From Muscardinus avellanarius (Eukaryota; Chordata; Mammalia; Rodentia; Gliridae), in assembly GCA_963383645.1 (NCBI GenBank), contig OY726572.1, positions 24,931,292-24,995,291 of the forward strand: a stretch of 64,000 bases of DNA. Direction: 5' to 3'. The notes below the pieces were generated by a model. The model worked only from the letters and a program-made list of their open reading frames with translations. It searched no databases and was not told where the DNA came from. Positions 33,312 to 45,031 of the stretch are shown piece by piece; the stretch's first letter is position 1, and each line of letters starts with the position of its first letter. A program made the translations under genes and the position numbers.

Positions 33312-33586
33312 CTGATATATTTATTTTGTTTATTTATTTATTTATTCATTCATTTATTTATTTATTTGTACTGGGGATGGAACCCAGGGGCATTGTACCT
33401 TGAGCTACACCCCCTGCCCTATTTTTTTTTTTTTTTAGTCTTTATTTTTTGAAACAGGGTCTCACTGAGTCGCGAAGGGTCTTGCTAAGTGGCTGAGGCC
33501 ATCAGTGAACCGCTATCCACCCGTCTCTGCCTCCCGAATGCTGGGATTACAAGTGTGTGCCACCATGCCTGGCACTGATATATTTA
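33312..33586 (-). repeat. B1-ID dimer SINE with TSD, minus strand
   Basis: Exact TSD 'ctgatatattta' at 33,312-33,323 and 33,575-33,586; TTTA-rich tail, then the ID and B1-like halves. Confidence 0.92.
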
Positions 33587-34330
33587 ATGTGTATCTTTTT
33601 TGTGTTTCTGTGAACTTTTTTGGCTTTATATTCCTATACTTTTTAGGTTTACACACATAGGATTGGTATATCTCTTTCCATTTCTTTTTTTTTTTTTCAT
33701 TTGGCATTTTGTTTTTAGGTTACATTCATGTTATCATACATGGAGGTAAAACATTTCTGGCTGCTGCCTTCTCCTGATGTGTCCCTCCCAGATCTCATTG
33801 ATTTAAGCTCCGAAAGACAGACATCCAGGAAGCCTTCAGCCCCACCATCACAAAAACATCCAGTGAATATTCTTACTGATGCCCTTGGAACGATCCATTT
33901 AACAATTTCTTTAGGATATTGCCCAAGAGTGAACTACTGGGTAATAGGTCCAGGTAACTCCTACTTGACTAGCTGCTGCTCCCCAGAAGCCTACCCCCGA
34001 ACTCTCTGGCAGTCACAGGAAGGCTATGACTTCCTTACACCAGTTTTGGCATTGTCCTGCTTTTTACTGCTGGCTGCTTGAATGTGTGTAAAGTGGCACC
34101 TTATGGGTTTAATTTGCTTTTGTCCGATTACAAAGGATTTTTCTGTGCTTAGTATTTTCTGAGTTTTGTCTGTTTATAACTTGAGTTTTTCTAATGGGAT
34201 TGATATGACTATTCTTCATTTTTGCTTAGTTCTTTTGATACTGTAGATAATGATCTGTTTAGTTTTAGACATTACAAATACAGTGTTTTATTATGTATTC
34301 ACTGAAAAAAATCTTAATACAATCATATTA
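33587..34330 (-). repeat. Old L1M/HAL1-like fragment, minus strand
   Basis: Scattered landmarks of antisense old L1: 'tttaggttacattcatg', 'aacaatttctttaggata' with 'ctactgggtaataggtcc', and 'atgggtttaatttgctttt' with 'ttctgtgcttagtattttc'. The part at 33,755-33,890 does not fit and may be unique sequence. Confidence 0.45.
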
Positions 34331-34389
34331 ACTCTTTTGCCTTAAAACTTATGCTTTTGGAGTTTTTTGCTTGCTTTAAAAATTTTAAA

Positions 34390-34393
34390 GTGT

Positions 34394-34436
<43 letters not shown>

Positions 34437-34630
34437 ATTGGAGATTAAACCCAGGGGCATTCTACCTGTGAGCTATACTCCCAGTTCTATTTTATTTTTA
34501 TTTTGAAAAGAGACCTCACTAGGCTGATGAGAGTCTCACTAATTGTTAAGGCTGTCCTTGAACCTGTGATCCTCTTATCTCAGCCTCCTAAATACTGGGA
34601 TTATATGTGTGTGCCACTACACCCAGCTTG
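34390..34630 (-). repeat. B1-ID dimer SINE with (GT)n tail, minus strand
   Basis: (GT)n 34,390-34,433 joined to 'attggagattaaacccagg' and the B1-like half ending 'gtgtgtgccactacaccc'. Confidence 0.85.
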
Positions 34631-34640
34631 TTTGCTTCTT

Positions 34641-34857
34641 TAAAATAGCCTTCCTGGTGACCTGAGGAACATGGGAGAAGAGGGAAATACCTCACTGGAC
34701 ATGATGTACATACACAAACTTATCAAAATCACTGTGGGGTCATAGCGAGGGGAAGGCTTAGTGAGTACTGTGTGCTTGTATGCCTCTATCACCCTGAACT
34801 ACATCAAGATATATGTTTACAGTGCACCAATAAAAAGAAATAAAATAGTCTTTCTTG
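34641..34857 (+). mobile_element. 5'-truncated L1 (3' UTR only) with TSD
   Basis: Body 34,657-34,840 matches the 3' end at 44,785-45,005 ('gaagagggaaatacc', 'acatgatgtacat', 'cagtgcaccaa'). TSD 'taaaatagccttcctgg' / 'taaaatagtctttcttg' is diverged, so the insertion is old. Confidence 0.75.
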
Positions 34858-35321
34858 CTACGTGGTCTCCATTTTCTTCTGTTAATTATGTGGTTATCTT
34901 ATATTTTAGGTTTTTATTAATCTGTAGTGCTTCCTTTAAATGGTGAGATTTGGTTTTATGTTTCTCCAACACTAAGCAATCTATTAGTCCTCGTTTATCT
35001 GTGATGTTCACCTTTACTATATATTTTTCCCTGTATCCATGGGACTGGCTGTGAACTCTGTCCCATTACGTTGACCTTTGTCCTCTTTGTTGTCATTATT
35101 AGGATGTTTGTTTTTTCATAACCACTTGATACTGTTAGAATATATCTTCCATATTAGAGACTCGTTTAATGTTAAATGTCAAGGAACTAGTTTATTGCAG
35201 AATTATACCAGAACGGCCTTTGTGCTTGTAGAGCTGTTCAGGCATTTCAGCCCACAGTGATCTTATCCTCTGAACTCAGTGTGCTCAGTTTCTTTCTTTC
35301 TGTTCACTTCTCTTAAAATTT

Positions 35322-35545
35322 CCTATTGCCGGGCGTGGTGGCACACGCTTGTACTCCCCACGCTTGGGAGGCTGAGACAGGAGGATCGCACAGGTTCAAA
35401 GCCAGCCTCAACTACTTAGTGAGGCTCTCAGCAACCTAGCAAGACCCTGTTTCCAAATAAAATATAATAAATAGGTCTGAGAATATAGCCTGGAGTTAGA
35501 AAAGCCCCTGGGTTCCACCCTCAGTACCCCCCCACATTCCTATTA
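35322..35545 (+). repeat. SINE with TSD, plus strand
   Basis: Mixed features of the two SINE types ('ccccacgcttgggaggc' in the left half, 'aagcccctgggttccacc' in the right). TSD 'ttcctatt' on both sides, C-run tail. Confidence 0.87.
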
Positions 35546-35735
35546 ACTTCTGTTCATTCCCTGTGTTATCACTTAACTTTTCACATGTTTATATTTTATA
35601 CTTCAATTAGATTGTAAGCTTCCAACAGGGAGAAATTGCTTCTATTTCTTTGAATCTTCCATAGTATCTGTAGCTAGCACTGGAACAACAGTTATCATAA
35701 TCATGATTTAGTGATCACTTAATAAAATCATTAGA

Positions 35736-35737
<2 letters not shown>

Positions 35738-35785
<48 letters not shown>

Positions 35786-35980
35786 CCAAGGATTGCATGC
35801 AGGGGTTCTACCTCTGAGCTACACTCCCAGCCCTCCTTCTTAATTTTTCGTTTTGAAATAGCATCTCACTAGGCTGCTGAGAGTCTTGCTGCATTGCTGA
35901 GGCTGTTCTTAAACCTGTGATCCTCCTGTCTCAGGCTGCAAGTACTGGGATTACAAGTGTGTGCCACCATACCCACTCCC
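35738..35980 (-). repeat. Old SINE with (GT)n tail, minus strand
   Basis: (GT)n 35,738-35,780, then 'ctacctctgagctacactcc' and a diverged B1-like half ending 'acaagtgtgtgccaccat'. Confidence 0.83.
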
Positions 35981-36217
35981 ATCAGTACTTTTTTTTCCCC
36001 CTCAGTACTGAGGACGGAACCCGGGGCATTCTACCTCCAAGCTACAAGCCCGGACCTATTTTTTAGTCTTTGTTTTGAAACAGGGTCTCACTGAGTTGCT
36101 GCAAAAGGCCTCACTAAGTAGCTGAGGCTGTTCCTGAACCACGATCCTCCTGTCTCAGCCTCCTGAATGCTGTGATTATGAGCATGCGCCACCACACCCG
36201 GGTCCATCAGTACTTTT
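35978..36217 (-). repeat. B1-ID dimer SINE with TSD, minus strand
   Basis: TSD 'ccatcagtactttt' on the left near 35,978 and on the right at about 36,204. Inserted head to tail beside the previous SINE. Confidence 0.9.
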
Positions 36218-37155
36218 GATTTGATGGGTACATGTCTTCTTAATATAATTGTAAGAATGTAAGGGCAATGACAGGCTTATGAAGGCATCTGACAATTACA
36301 CAATTTCCTCATGCACTGTTTGAGCATAGCCATGAATTCAGCAGGACTTTTTCTAATCACTGAAACTTTTGTTACATCAGACTTTCTCCATATTGTTTTA
36401 AAATTTTTTAATTTACTATTTTTATTTCCTCCTTTATTTTTAGTAATTGTACTTTATTTAGGTTTTTGTAATGAACTGTGTGAAAAGCAGTGTGCTAAAT
36501 CAATCATATGGAGGGCAAAGCAATACATTATAATTAGGATTCCATTATCATTTAATTAGGCATTCCATTATTGAATTGGTGCCTCTGGCTTCTCTTTGTC
36601 TCTGACTAATCCTGAAACAAATTCTTTTTTTGTGAGTAAATATTAGCTTGTAATAATTAGAATATTCATCTAAGCTAAGGCTTTTCATTAAATCTCTTTC
36701 TGATTAAGATAGCTTCGCAAGTACAGACTGATTTAATTTAGTGTGATTTATCCACTTAAGTATCAAGTCTGGTAGAAATTGTTTTTAATGCCAGGAGATT
36801 GAGAACACTAAGATCATCTGTGTATGCACAGGTTGCTTGTATCCAAGAGCTTGCTGTTGGCTGCTTATGCGAGCCCAGGTCTGATGTCGCTCTGCTCATT
36901 CAGAAGTGCCGTAAGTGGCAGCACTGAGAGCCGCACGCCAACCCTCATACATGTTAAAGTGCCAGAGCCCAGCACTAATAGATCCTTGGATTACTTGGCT
37001 TTGGGAGTCAGTTCTCATCCCAGCCAAGTTGGGTCAGCACATTTAATGTGCCTTTTCTGTTTTACCACAAGTTCATTGTTACTTGAAAGGAGCCGGCTGT
37101 AGATACACGTTCTGATTAAGAGCCTCCTCCACAGATGTGAGTGTAGCTTTGTGGG
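36218..37155. other. Single-copy DNA, no gene recognised
   Basis: Repeat-free AT-rich stretch, especially 36,300-36,780. A candidate for conserved non-coding DNA by appearance only. Confidence 0.45.
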
Positions 37156-37159
37156 TTTT

Positions 37160-37725
37160 TTTAATTTAATATTTTTTATTAGTACATTGTATTTATACAT
37201 CATAACGGGGTAAAAACCTTGTGTAGACATAAATGCACATATCACCCAGCAGCCCCACCCAGTCCCCATCTCCCTCCCTCCCCATCTCTCCCTCCCATGC
37301 TTGGTTTAGTGGTTGACTTCGATATGAATAAGTACATCATGCACTTTAAAGCGTTTCCCTCTCCCCACCTCCCTTCCCCACAGTTAGGTTGCCTCATTTG
37401 CTCCTCTACAGGATCTCCTTTTTCACCTGGAGTTCTTCCTATGACCCCTTTCACCCTAGCTTTCACATATTAGGGAAAACATCCAATTCCTTACTGTTTG
37501 CAACTGACTAGTCTCGCTTAGCATAATGTCCTCAAGATCCATCCATTTCCCTGTAAATACTGCAATTGTATTTTTTTATGGCTGAGTAAAATTCCATTGT
37601 GTACATACCCCACAGTTTTGTAATCCATTCATCTGCTGATGGACATCTTGGCTGGTTCCATAGTTTGGCTATGGTGAATTGTTCAGATATGAACATAAGA
37701 TATACATGCATTAGTTTGGCTTGGT
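37160..37725 (-). mobile_element. 5'-truncated L1 3' end, minus strand
   Basis: Starts with the 3' UTR ('attagtacattgtatttat', C-rich blocks) and runs into the ORF2 C-terminus ('tccattgtgtacatacccca', 'ctgatggacatcttggctgg'). A SINE sits at its 5' boundary. Confidence 0.85.
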
Positions 37726-37726
37726 G

Positions 37727-37978
37727 TTTTTTATTTGTTTGTTTGTTGGGTTTTTTGTTTTTTTTTGTTTTTTTTTTTTTTTTTGGTGGTACTGGGGTTC
37801 CTAGAAACCCTTCTACCTCTGCGCTTTACTCCCAAACCTATTTTATATTTTTATTTGGAAACAGGGTCTCTTAATCCAGCAATGCTGGCTTCGAACCAGC
37901 GTGATCCTCCCGTCTCCACCTCCCAAGTGCGGGGATTACAAGCGTGCGCCACCACGCCTGGCCTTGGTGGGTTTTTTT
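37727..37978 (-). repeat. SINE of second subfamily, minus strand
   Basis: T-rich tail, then 'ggtactggggttcctagaaa' and 'gaaacagggtctcttaa', ending 'ccaccacgcctggc'. The '..ttcctggaagccc' box marks the second subfamily. Confidence 0.88.
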
Positions 37979-39680
37979 TCAGTGCTGAGCATTTAATAGA
38001 ATATAGATGTTTAATTTAACTGATTGGGGCTTTTACTTTTTATTGATCATCTTTCCCCAACATTCCTGTCTCACTTTGTTAAAATTGGGTCTCACCACCT
38101 GTTCTTTACTTCTAATCTTTTTCTAGTGACTGTTTAGTCCAGCTTTCTTGTGTTTTTTTTTTTCCTTAAGCCTTTTAGACTTTCCTCCTCCCCCATTATA
38201 TATCCATTAGAGAGTTTGCATGGCTCTCTGTGTGAATGTCACCAAAGCTATGTGAATTCACTATATGAAGCTAGAACATATATTTTAATTTGTTACAGAA
38301 AAAAAAACTGAAAATACCATTCTGTTATATGATGTCAAGAAATCCCATTGTGAAGCAAATCAAATGCCATATTCCAATGATAAGTTAGCTCAAGTTTTAG
38401 AGAATCCCAGGAAGGGAAGACAGGCAGACCGGCAGAGAGCACACCCCTCCATTGAGAGTGGTTTCCAGCCACACCCCTTCGTTTTCAGGTCCTGAGAGCT
38501 GCAGACTTTTTCCTCTCCCTGAGCTCCCCTCTAGCTCTTACCTATGAAAATGTTGTCTGTTTTAAAACAGTGCTGTGGTAGGGACTGGAATCAGTAGGGT
38601 ACAGACTGAAAGAATGAAGGTACCCTGGAGTCAGGCCTGAAAACCAGAGAAGCTTGGGCCAGGCCAGGCCAAAATTCTGAGAATGGTTTCAGGGGCTGAA
38701 AGCAGCTCAGTGGTTACCTCGGCTGGTCAACAGAGGAAGAGGCTGATAAAGCTCACAGCAGGCCACGTGGACTAATTGGAGGAGAGGGTCTATAACTCTG
38801 GAGAAGTACCATGGACATTTGCAAAGAGACCCTTCTGGGAAATGTTTGGAGTAGAAATGAGTGTCATGGGCATAGGCAGCACAGAGCAATGTTTGCCCTA
38901 TTGGGAATGCCAAGTCAACAGGCTTTTTCAAGCTAGTGAGGCCCCATGTGTCCAGTGGACAGAAAGAAAACAAACAGCACAGTATAAAATGAAAGGGCTT
39001 TCTGTAAGGAGACTAGTGGTTCTCTTTAAAGACCTTCTTGAGAATTAATTAGGAAGCAAAGGCTTCTACAGTAATACCTCAATTAATAAAGAGGCTGTGT
39101 TCCAGCATGCTTAATGAAGTTTCAGAAATGATACAAAAGCACACAGGATTGCATTTCAGAATTTTAGCTTAAAAATAGCATTATGTACTTAACATTTTCA
39201 AATATGTCATAACTAGAAAATAGTCATTTGGGGGATTGATGGGAGACAGAGAGAAGAGCATATAAACTGTGGTAGGCACATACCTACACTGAATAGGTGT
39301 CACTTAGCTCTCTGGACCTGCTCTTAACGCTACACATGTGACCTTCACTTCCTAGTATATCATCTGAAACTTTATCATCTTAGACTGCCTCATAACTCAT
39401 GAGAACACCAGCACTTTGCCAGTAATGTAGCTGCAACTGCACAGAGGGGCAGCAGAACTGCAGCGTCTGAGGCTTTACAAAGAATGTCTGATGCTCACAG
39501 AGAGCAGAAGCACAGTTTCCTGGCCGCTTCTCTCCTGCGGTCTGGAAGACCATTAATCAGAATTGCTCTCCACCTACAGTTCCTCACTGTCGCTCCTTCT
39601 ACTACCGGCTGGTGGAGGAGGCTCTGTTAGACTCACATACAGAAGTAGCCCAGAGAAAGTGCAGCTCACTTGCTTCTTTT
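37979..39680. other. Single-copy DNA, no gene recognised
   Basis: Mixed composition; slightly richer in G+C at 38,400-39,050. No exon boundaries or domains recognised in its short open frames. Confidence 0.5.
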
Positions 39681-39684
39681 CTGC

Positions 39685-39870
39685 TTATTCACTATAATCA
39701 ATAAACATATTTACTAAGCTCATTAAAGAAACACTGGAATATGCCAGTGAATAAGAGACAAAAATTTCTACCTATGATGCTTACATTTTAGCAGAAAGAA
39801 AGCAGACAATGCTATAAGACAGAAAGAGATAAACCAGGGAATGAGGATGGATACAAAAGAGTACGCCCAA
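39685..39870. repeat. L2-type old repeat fragment
   Basis: 'aaacatatttactaagctc', 'atgccagtgaataagagac' and 'gatgcttacattttagcag' follow the order of common L2-type 3' ends. Confidence 0.45.
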
Positions 39871-40510
39871 GCCAGGCACACCAATATTTAGAGATGGGGA
39901 TAAGCTGTCCACAGAGATTTCAGAGTTGCCTGAAAGGAATTCTGTGGCCGGGAAGTCAGGTGCTAAAAGCCAGGAGGCTTTGGTTACAAGACGGTCACCA
40001 GGGAGAACACTCCGGGTGGAGTGGTGAGGGCTCCAGCTTAACTGGCATGGGTTCAGGAGAGGAGTGGGAGAAGATTAAAGACTGAGCCCAAGAAGCATGG
40101 CAGTATAAATCAGCACAGAAATGAGTGAGTGCTGGGGGATGTGAGTGAAGAGGGGTAAGGAGACATTGTGACATGTTGATGGGCAAGACAGGAAGGACTG
40201 ATCAAAGGGGAATTGCGGGGGCAGTGTCATCGAGTGGACAAGAGGGTACAAGAGAGCACATGAGCGGAGAGTTCAGCCCCAAAATATGAGCACGATTGAT
40301 CATCCATATATAGAGAAGAAAAGGCTAAGTATAGGAACTTACATGATAGCGGGGGTAAGAGCCTGTGGACATTGCTTGTCATTTGTTTTCTCAGGGAAAT
40401 AGTGGGATGAGGAAGTATTGGAGGTTTGCGGGAAAAGGAAAGGTGTGAAATACTCAAATCTAGACACAGAATGGGCACAGAAATAGGTATGATTGGTGAG
40501 TGGTATTAAG
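39871..40510. other. Single-copy DNA, no feature recognised
   Basis: Purine-rich on the plus strand. No exon or repeat family identified. Confidence 0.45.
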
Positions 40511-40515
40511 GGCCT

Positions 40516-41285
40516 ACTTTTTTTTCTTGTTAGAGCACAATTTTTTATACTTCTCTTGGTACACTAAAGTCTGGCAGCTCAGCAGCAAAGAGTGAACTAT
40601 AATATAGTTCATTGTGCTAGTGGCATACATGCACACAATACTTGGTGGGCTTTTTCCTGGCTCCCTTGTCATCTCCCCCACTTCCCTATACAGAGTATTG
40701 CGATTGACATTGGTATTCTCATATATGCATATAATGTCAGTGGTAGCAATACCTTCATTAATCCGGCCCCCCCTTTCCCCTAGACCACCTCCCTGGCTCC
40801 ATGTAGTTTCTCCTCCATTATCTGAAGTCTCTCTGGTATCTTGATTACTCCCAGCCTCCACATATGAGAGAAACATATGACCCTTCACTTTCTGTGACTG
40901 GCTAATCTCACATAGCATAATGTTATTTAGGTCCATCCATTTCCTGTAAATGACATAATTTTCTCCTTGTTTGCTGAGTAGAATTCCATTGTGTGTGTAT
41001 ATCCCATAATTTTGTAATCCATTCATCTGTTGATGGATCCCTAGGGTTGGATCCATAATTGGGCTTTGTTAATTGTGCTGCTATAAATATGGATATGCAT
41101 ACAGTACCCTGACTTTCTGATTTCAGTCTCTTTGGAAAGATACCCAGGGATGGTGTTAGCTGAATCATATAGTGGATCCATTCCCAATTTTCTGAGGAGT
41201 CTCCACGCTGATCTCCATAGCTGCTGAACTAATTTGCAATCCCACCAACAGTGTAGAAGAGTTCCTCCTTCCCTGAATCCTCAGG
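40516..41285 (-). mobile_element. 5'-truncated L1, 3' UTR plus ORF2 C-terminus, minus strand
   Basis: T run at the left, a 3' UTR related to but different from the others, then ORF2 antisense: 'gtccatccatttcctgtaaa', 'tagaattccattgtg', 'ccattcatctgttgatgga', 'atttgcaatcccaccaac'. The 180-codon minus frame (40,514-41,056) covers UTR and ORF2 remnants and is not a gene. Confidence 0.85.
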
Positions 41286-42655
41286 GCTTTACTAAGGACC
41301 TCCACTAACTTTCATTTCCAGGCCCCGTGCCCCAAATTAAATGTTTCTATCCAAATGTGTGCTGTCTGTGGACTCAAGTAAGTTTTGGGGAAAGGGAGTG
41401 CAGCAAAGCAGAGCACTTTCACAGCCAGGATGGTCAGGAAACTCTGAAGCAAAAGGAGCTGCTGGCCATCAAGTTCAGTGGGCTTATGTGCTCCATGGGC
41501 CTGTGGTAAATGATCTTCCTGGGGAAGATAAACTACATGCTAAAAACACACAAGGAGACTCAGTGAGATTTGTCCTAACACAGGTCAAATGGTTCAGACT
41601 TCTTGAAATCTGTGCACATCACCCAATCAGTCTGTGTAAAGGATTAAGCTGGGCTCTTCCCTGCTTTGGAGATAGGAAAAGGCGCGACAAAGACAGTCGT
41701 GGTCACCACTGAGCTGGCCTTCTTCACATCATTAAAAGCTACACAAAGGTGATTTTGACACAGTCTGTCACACACACCTATGCACAGCTGATAGAGAAGG
41801 TTGTTGCCCAGTTACTTTGGTATGTGAAGGGATTGTTGTATTTGGAGTGGTGGTGGTGGAGTATTTGGCAGGGCAAGGTTGCAGTGGATATGTTAAATCA
41901 GTTCCCAAACATACTGTGGGTTTATATCACAGAACTGATTAAGAGCAAAAATGTATCATCCAATTCTGAACTGCTAAACAGGCTGAATGGCACATTGTGA
42001 TGATGCCGTTTGCTCTGAGTTTCATAGGTGGCATTGAAGGCACACGGGTGTGTGGTTATGTTTGTGTGCTTGCCTTGTTTGATCAACCCAGAGCCCTGCT
42101 TCCACTGTGGTAGTCTATTGAGCAGTGCCAAGGCCATCTCTCACTGTTCTTGCTAATTTTATTCTTTGCTTTGCCTTGTCAATTCTAATAGAATTATCTG
42201 TAACTGCTTCAAAAGTATGTTGATTCAACTTTCTTCCTTTCTAGATAGTAGTGAAAAAATATGATAGTTTAATACTTATAGCCCTTAAAGAAATAGGAAT
42301 GATCAAAAATTAAATATTAAGTTACTTAATCTCTTAATTAGAAAATTAAATCATATAGTAGCCAGGAAAAGGAAAACTGATGCAGAACTGTAATATATTC
42401 CTTGTGGCTATGTTACTGTTTATTTGAGTAAATAGGAAAATATTGTTTCCAATAAAATGCCAACACCAAAAAAGCACTAAAAATAGTCCATGTGAATAAG
42501 TTTCAGATTTGTTTCAAACTTTAAATACATGGTTTTCTAACATTTTGGTTTGATAAGAATCCAAGTAGCTTTTCATCAACCTCTATTTACACTGTTGTAC
42601 ATATTACAAGTTCATGATTGTATCTCTTTAAATGTTTTTTAGGGCAGTATTTGAG
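41286..42655. other. Unassigned DNA, possible old processed sequence
   Basis: 41,300-42,140 is less AT-rich than its surroundings and has moderate open stretches (123 codons at 41,341-41,712; 83 codons at 41,749-42,000), which hints at an old retrocopy. No protein family was recognised, so none is named. 42,180-42,655 is AT-rich and featureless. Confidence 0.35.
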
Positions 42656-42903
42656 AGGCTTTAAAAATAACAGCTTTTAGAGGTATAATCCACTTGATTA
42701 AAATGTACTCATTTTAAGTGTACAATTAGATGTGTTTTGGTAAATGCAGAGTCACATGACTAACACCACAGTCAAAATATAGGACATTTCCATCACTTCC
42801 CAATGTTCTCGCATATGCCTTTCTGAAGTTATGCCTTCCCTTAGACTCTGGTCACCACTGATCTGCTTTGTTTTGTCTAAGTTATTGTAAAAATGGAATT
42901 ATA

Positions 42904-43120
42904 TAGTATGTAGATATTCTTTTGTGTGTGGGGGGGGAGTACTGGGGATGGAACCCTTCTCCGGGCTACACTCCCAGACCTATTTTATATTTTATTTGGA
43001 AACAGGGTCTCTTAAGCCAGCGATGCTGGCTTTGATCCTGCGCGATCCTCCTGTCTCCGCCTCCCAAGTGCGGGGATTACAAGCGTTTTGCACCACGCCC
43101 GGCTAGTATGTAGACATTCT
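42904..43120 (-). repeat. SINE with TSD inside the ancient L1M
   Basis: TSD 'tagtatgtagatattct' / 'tagtatgtagacattct' at 42,904-42,920 and 43,104-43,120; second-subfamily body ('gaaacagggtctcttaagc'). Confidence 0.92.
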
Positions 43121-43465
43121 AATCAGAATTCTACATCTGACTTCCTTCACCTTAAATTTCATCCATATCACTGTATGTATCAGTAGTTTATTCATTTTTA
43201 TAGATTGATAATATAATTATCAATTATATTGATAATATAATTTGTGAAATACACTAGAATTTGCTTCCATGTCTATCATGGACTGGTAGACATTTGGATT
43301 GTTTTGGGGTATTACATATAAAACTGCCATATAAACTTTTGTACAAGAATCTGTGTGGAAATATATTTTCTTGGGTATATACCTAGGAGTGTGTTTTCTG
43401 CCCCACTGCCAAACTTTGGTTTTTCAAAGTGGCTGTATTCTCTGACATTACTGTTAGCAGTATTT

Positions 43466-45031
43466 GAGAGTTCCATTTGTTGTTGTCTTTGTTTTTAATG
43501 ATTGCCATTCTAGTTGGAGTTAGGTGAAATCTTAAGAGTAGTTTTGATTCGCATCTTTCTGATTGCTAATGATATTGAACAGTTTTTCATACATTTATTG
43601 ACCTTTTGAATTTCTTCTTTTGTGAAGTGTCTAGTTCACTTGCCCATTTTTTATTGGGTTATTTTCTAAGCTGAGAGTTTCTCGAGTTCTGTGTATATTC
43701 TAGATATTAGTCCTCTATTGGAGGAATAGTTGGCAAAAATTTTCTCCCATTCTACTCTTTGTTGAGATTCTTGATAGTTTCCTTTGCTGTACAGAAGCTC
43801 TTCAGTTTCATGGAATCCCAGGTGTTGATCCACTTTTTAGTTTCTTGTGCCTTTGGAGTTTCTTGTGCCTGTGTGTTGAAGTGTTGGATTTATGTACTCT
43901 TCAAGGTGTTACAAGGTCTCTGGTCTTTAATCCATCTTGAACTGATTCTTGTGTAAGGTGAGAAATTGGAATTTATTTCCATTTTTCTGCATATATGGTT
44001 AATCAGTTTCACCAACACCATTTGTTGAAGAGGCTGTCTTTTTTTTCCAGTGTATGTTTTGGAGCCCTTCATCAAAAATTAATTGGCAGTAAGTGTGCAA
44101 ATTTGTTTCTGAGGCTCCTATTCTGCTCCATTGGTCTATGTATCTGTATTTGTGCCAGTACCATGCTGTTTTTATTACTGTGACGTTGTAGTATAGTTTG
44201 AAAACATGTATTGTGATGCCTCCTGCATGATTCTTGTTGCTAAGAACTACTTTGCGTCTTCTGGGGTTTTTGTTTTCCAATGGCAAGGATGTAGAGAAGT
44301 GGTAACTCTAACATTGTTAGTGGGATGCAAATTAGTGCAACCACTTTGGAAAACAGTATGGAGGATCCTAGAAGAATGGAAATGAACTTACCATATGATC
44401 CAGCAATACCACTTCTGGGTATCTACCAAAAAAAAAAAAAAAAAAGGAAACCAAACTACCAAACTAATGCATGTGTATCTATGTTCATAGCTGCACAATT
44501 CACAATTGCCAAACTATGGAACCAGCCAAGATGTCCATTAACAGATGATTACAAAACTATGGGATGTGTACATAATGGAATTTTACTCAGCCATAAAGAA
44601 AAACACAATTGCGTCATTTACAGGGAAGTGAATGGAATTGGAGAACATTATGCTAAATGAGATTAGTCAGTCACAAAAAGTAGAAAATTAGATGCTTTCT
44701 CTAATATGCGGAGGAAGCTGGGGAGAAAATGGGTCATAGGAGGAACTCTAGATGAGAAGGAGAAACAATAGATGAGCAAATAAGGTGACCTAACTGAGGT
44801 GGATGGAAGGAGGAAGAGGGAAATTCCCTAATGTACATGATGTACATTCACAAACATATCAAAGTCAATCACTAAGCCAAACATGAGATGGAGGGAGGGG
44901 AAGGAAATGGGGTGGGTACTGGGGAAGGGCTAAATGAGTGATGTGTGCATGTGTGCCTCCTCCATCTTGTACCCCATTGAGATGTATGACTTCAGTGCAC
45001 TAATTAAAAAAAGAGAGAGTATTCCAGATGT
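43466..45031 (+). mobile_element. Twin-primed (5'-inverted) L1 with TSD
   Basis: 3' part 44,283-45,014 on the plus strand: ORF2 C-terminus, 3' UTR and short A tail. The preceding part of ORF2 lies inverted at 43,481-44,282. Read on the minus strand, the inverted piece ends 'aaaaacaaagacaaca' and the sense piece starts 'tggcaaggatgtagagaagt', which are neighbours in ORF2. TSD 'gagagttccatttgt' / 'gagagtattccagatgt' is imperfect. Inverted 5' ends of this kind arise by twin priming. The frames (111 codons, 44,325-44,660; 95 codons, 44,286-43,999) are ORF2 fragments. Confidence 0.85.

Noticed and set aside
40514..41056. 180-codon minus-strand open frame as a gene
   Set aside because: It spans an L1 3' UTR and the broken ORF2 C-terminus of a truncated L1.
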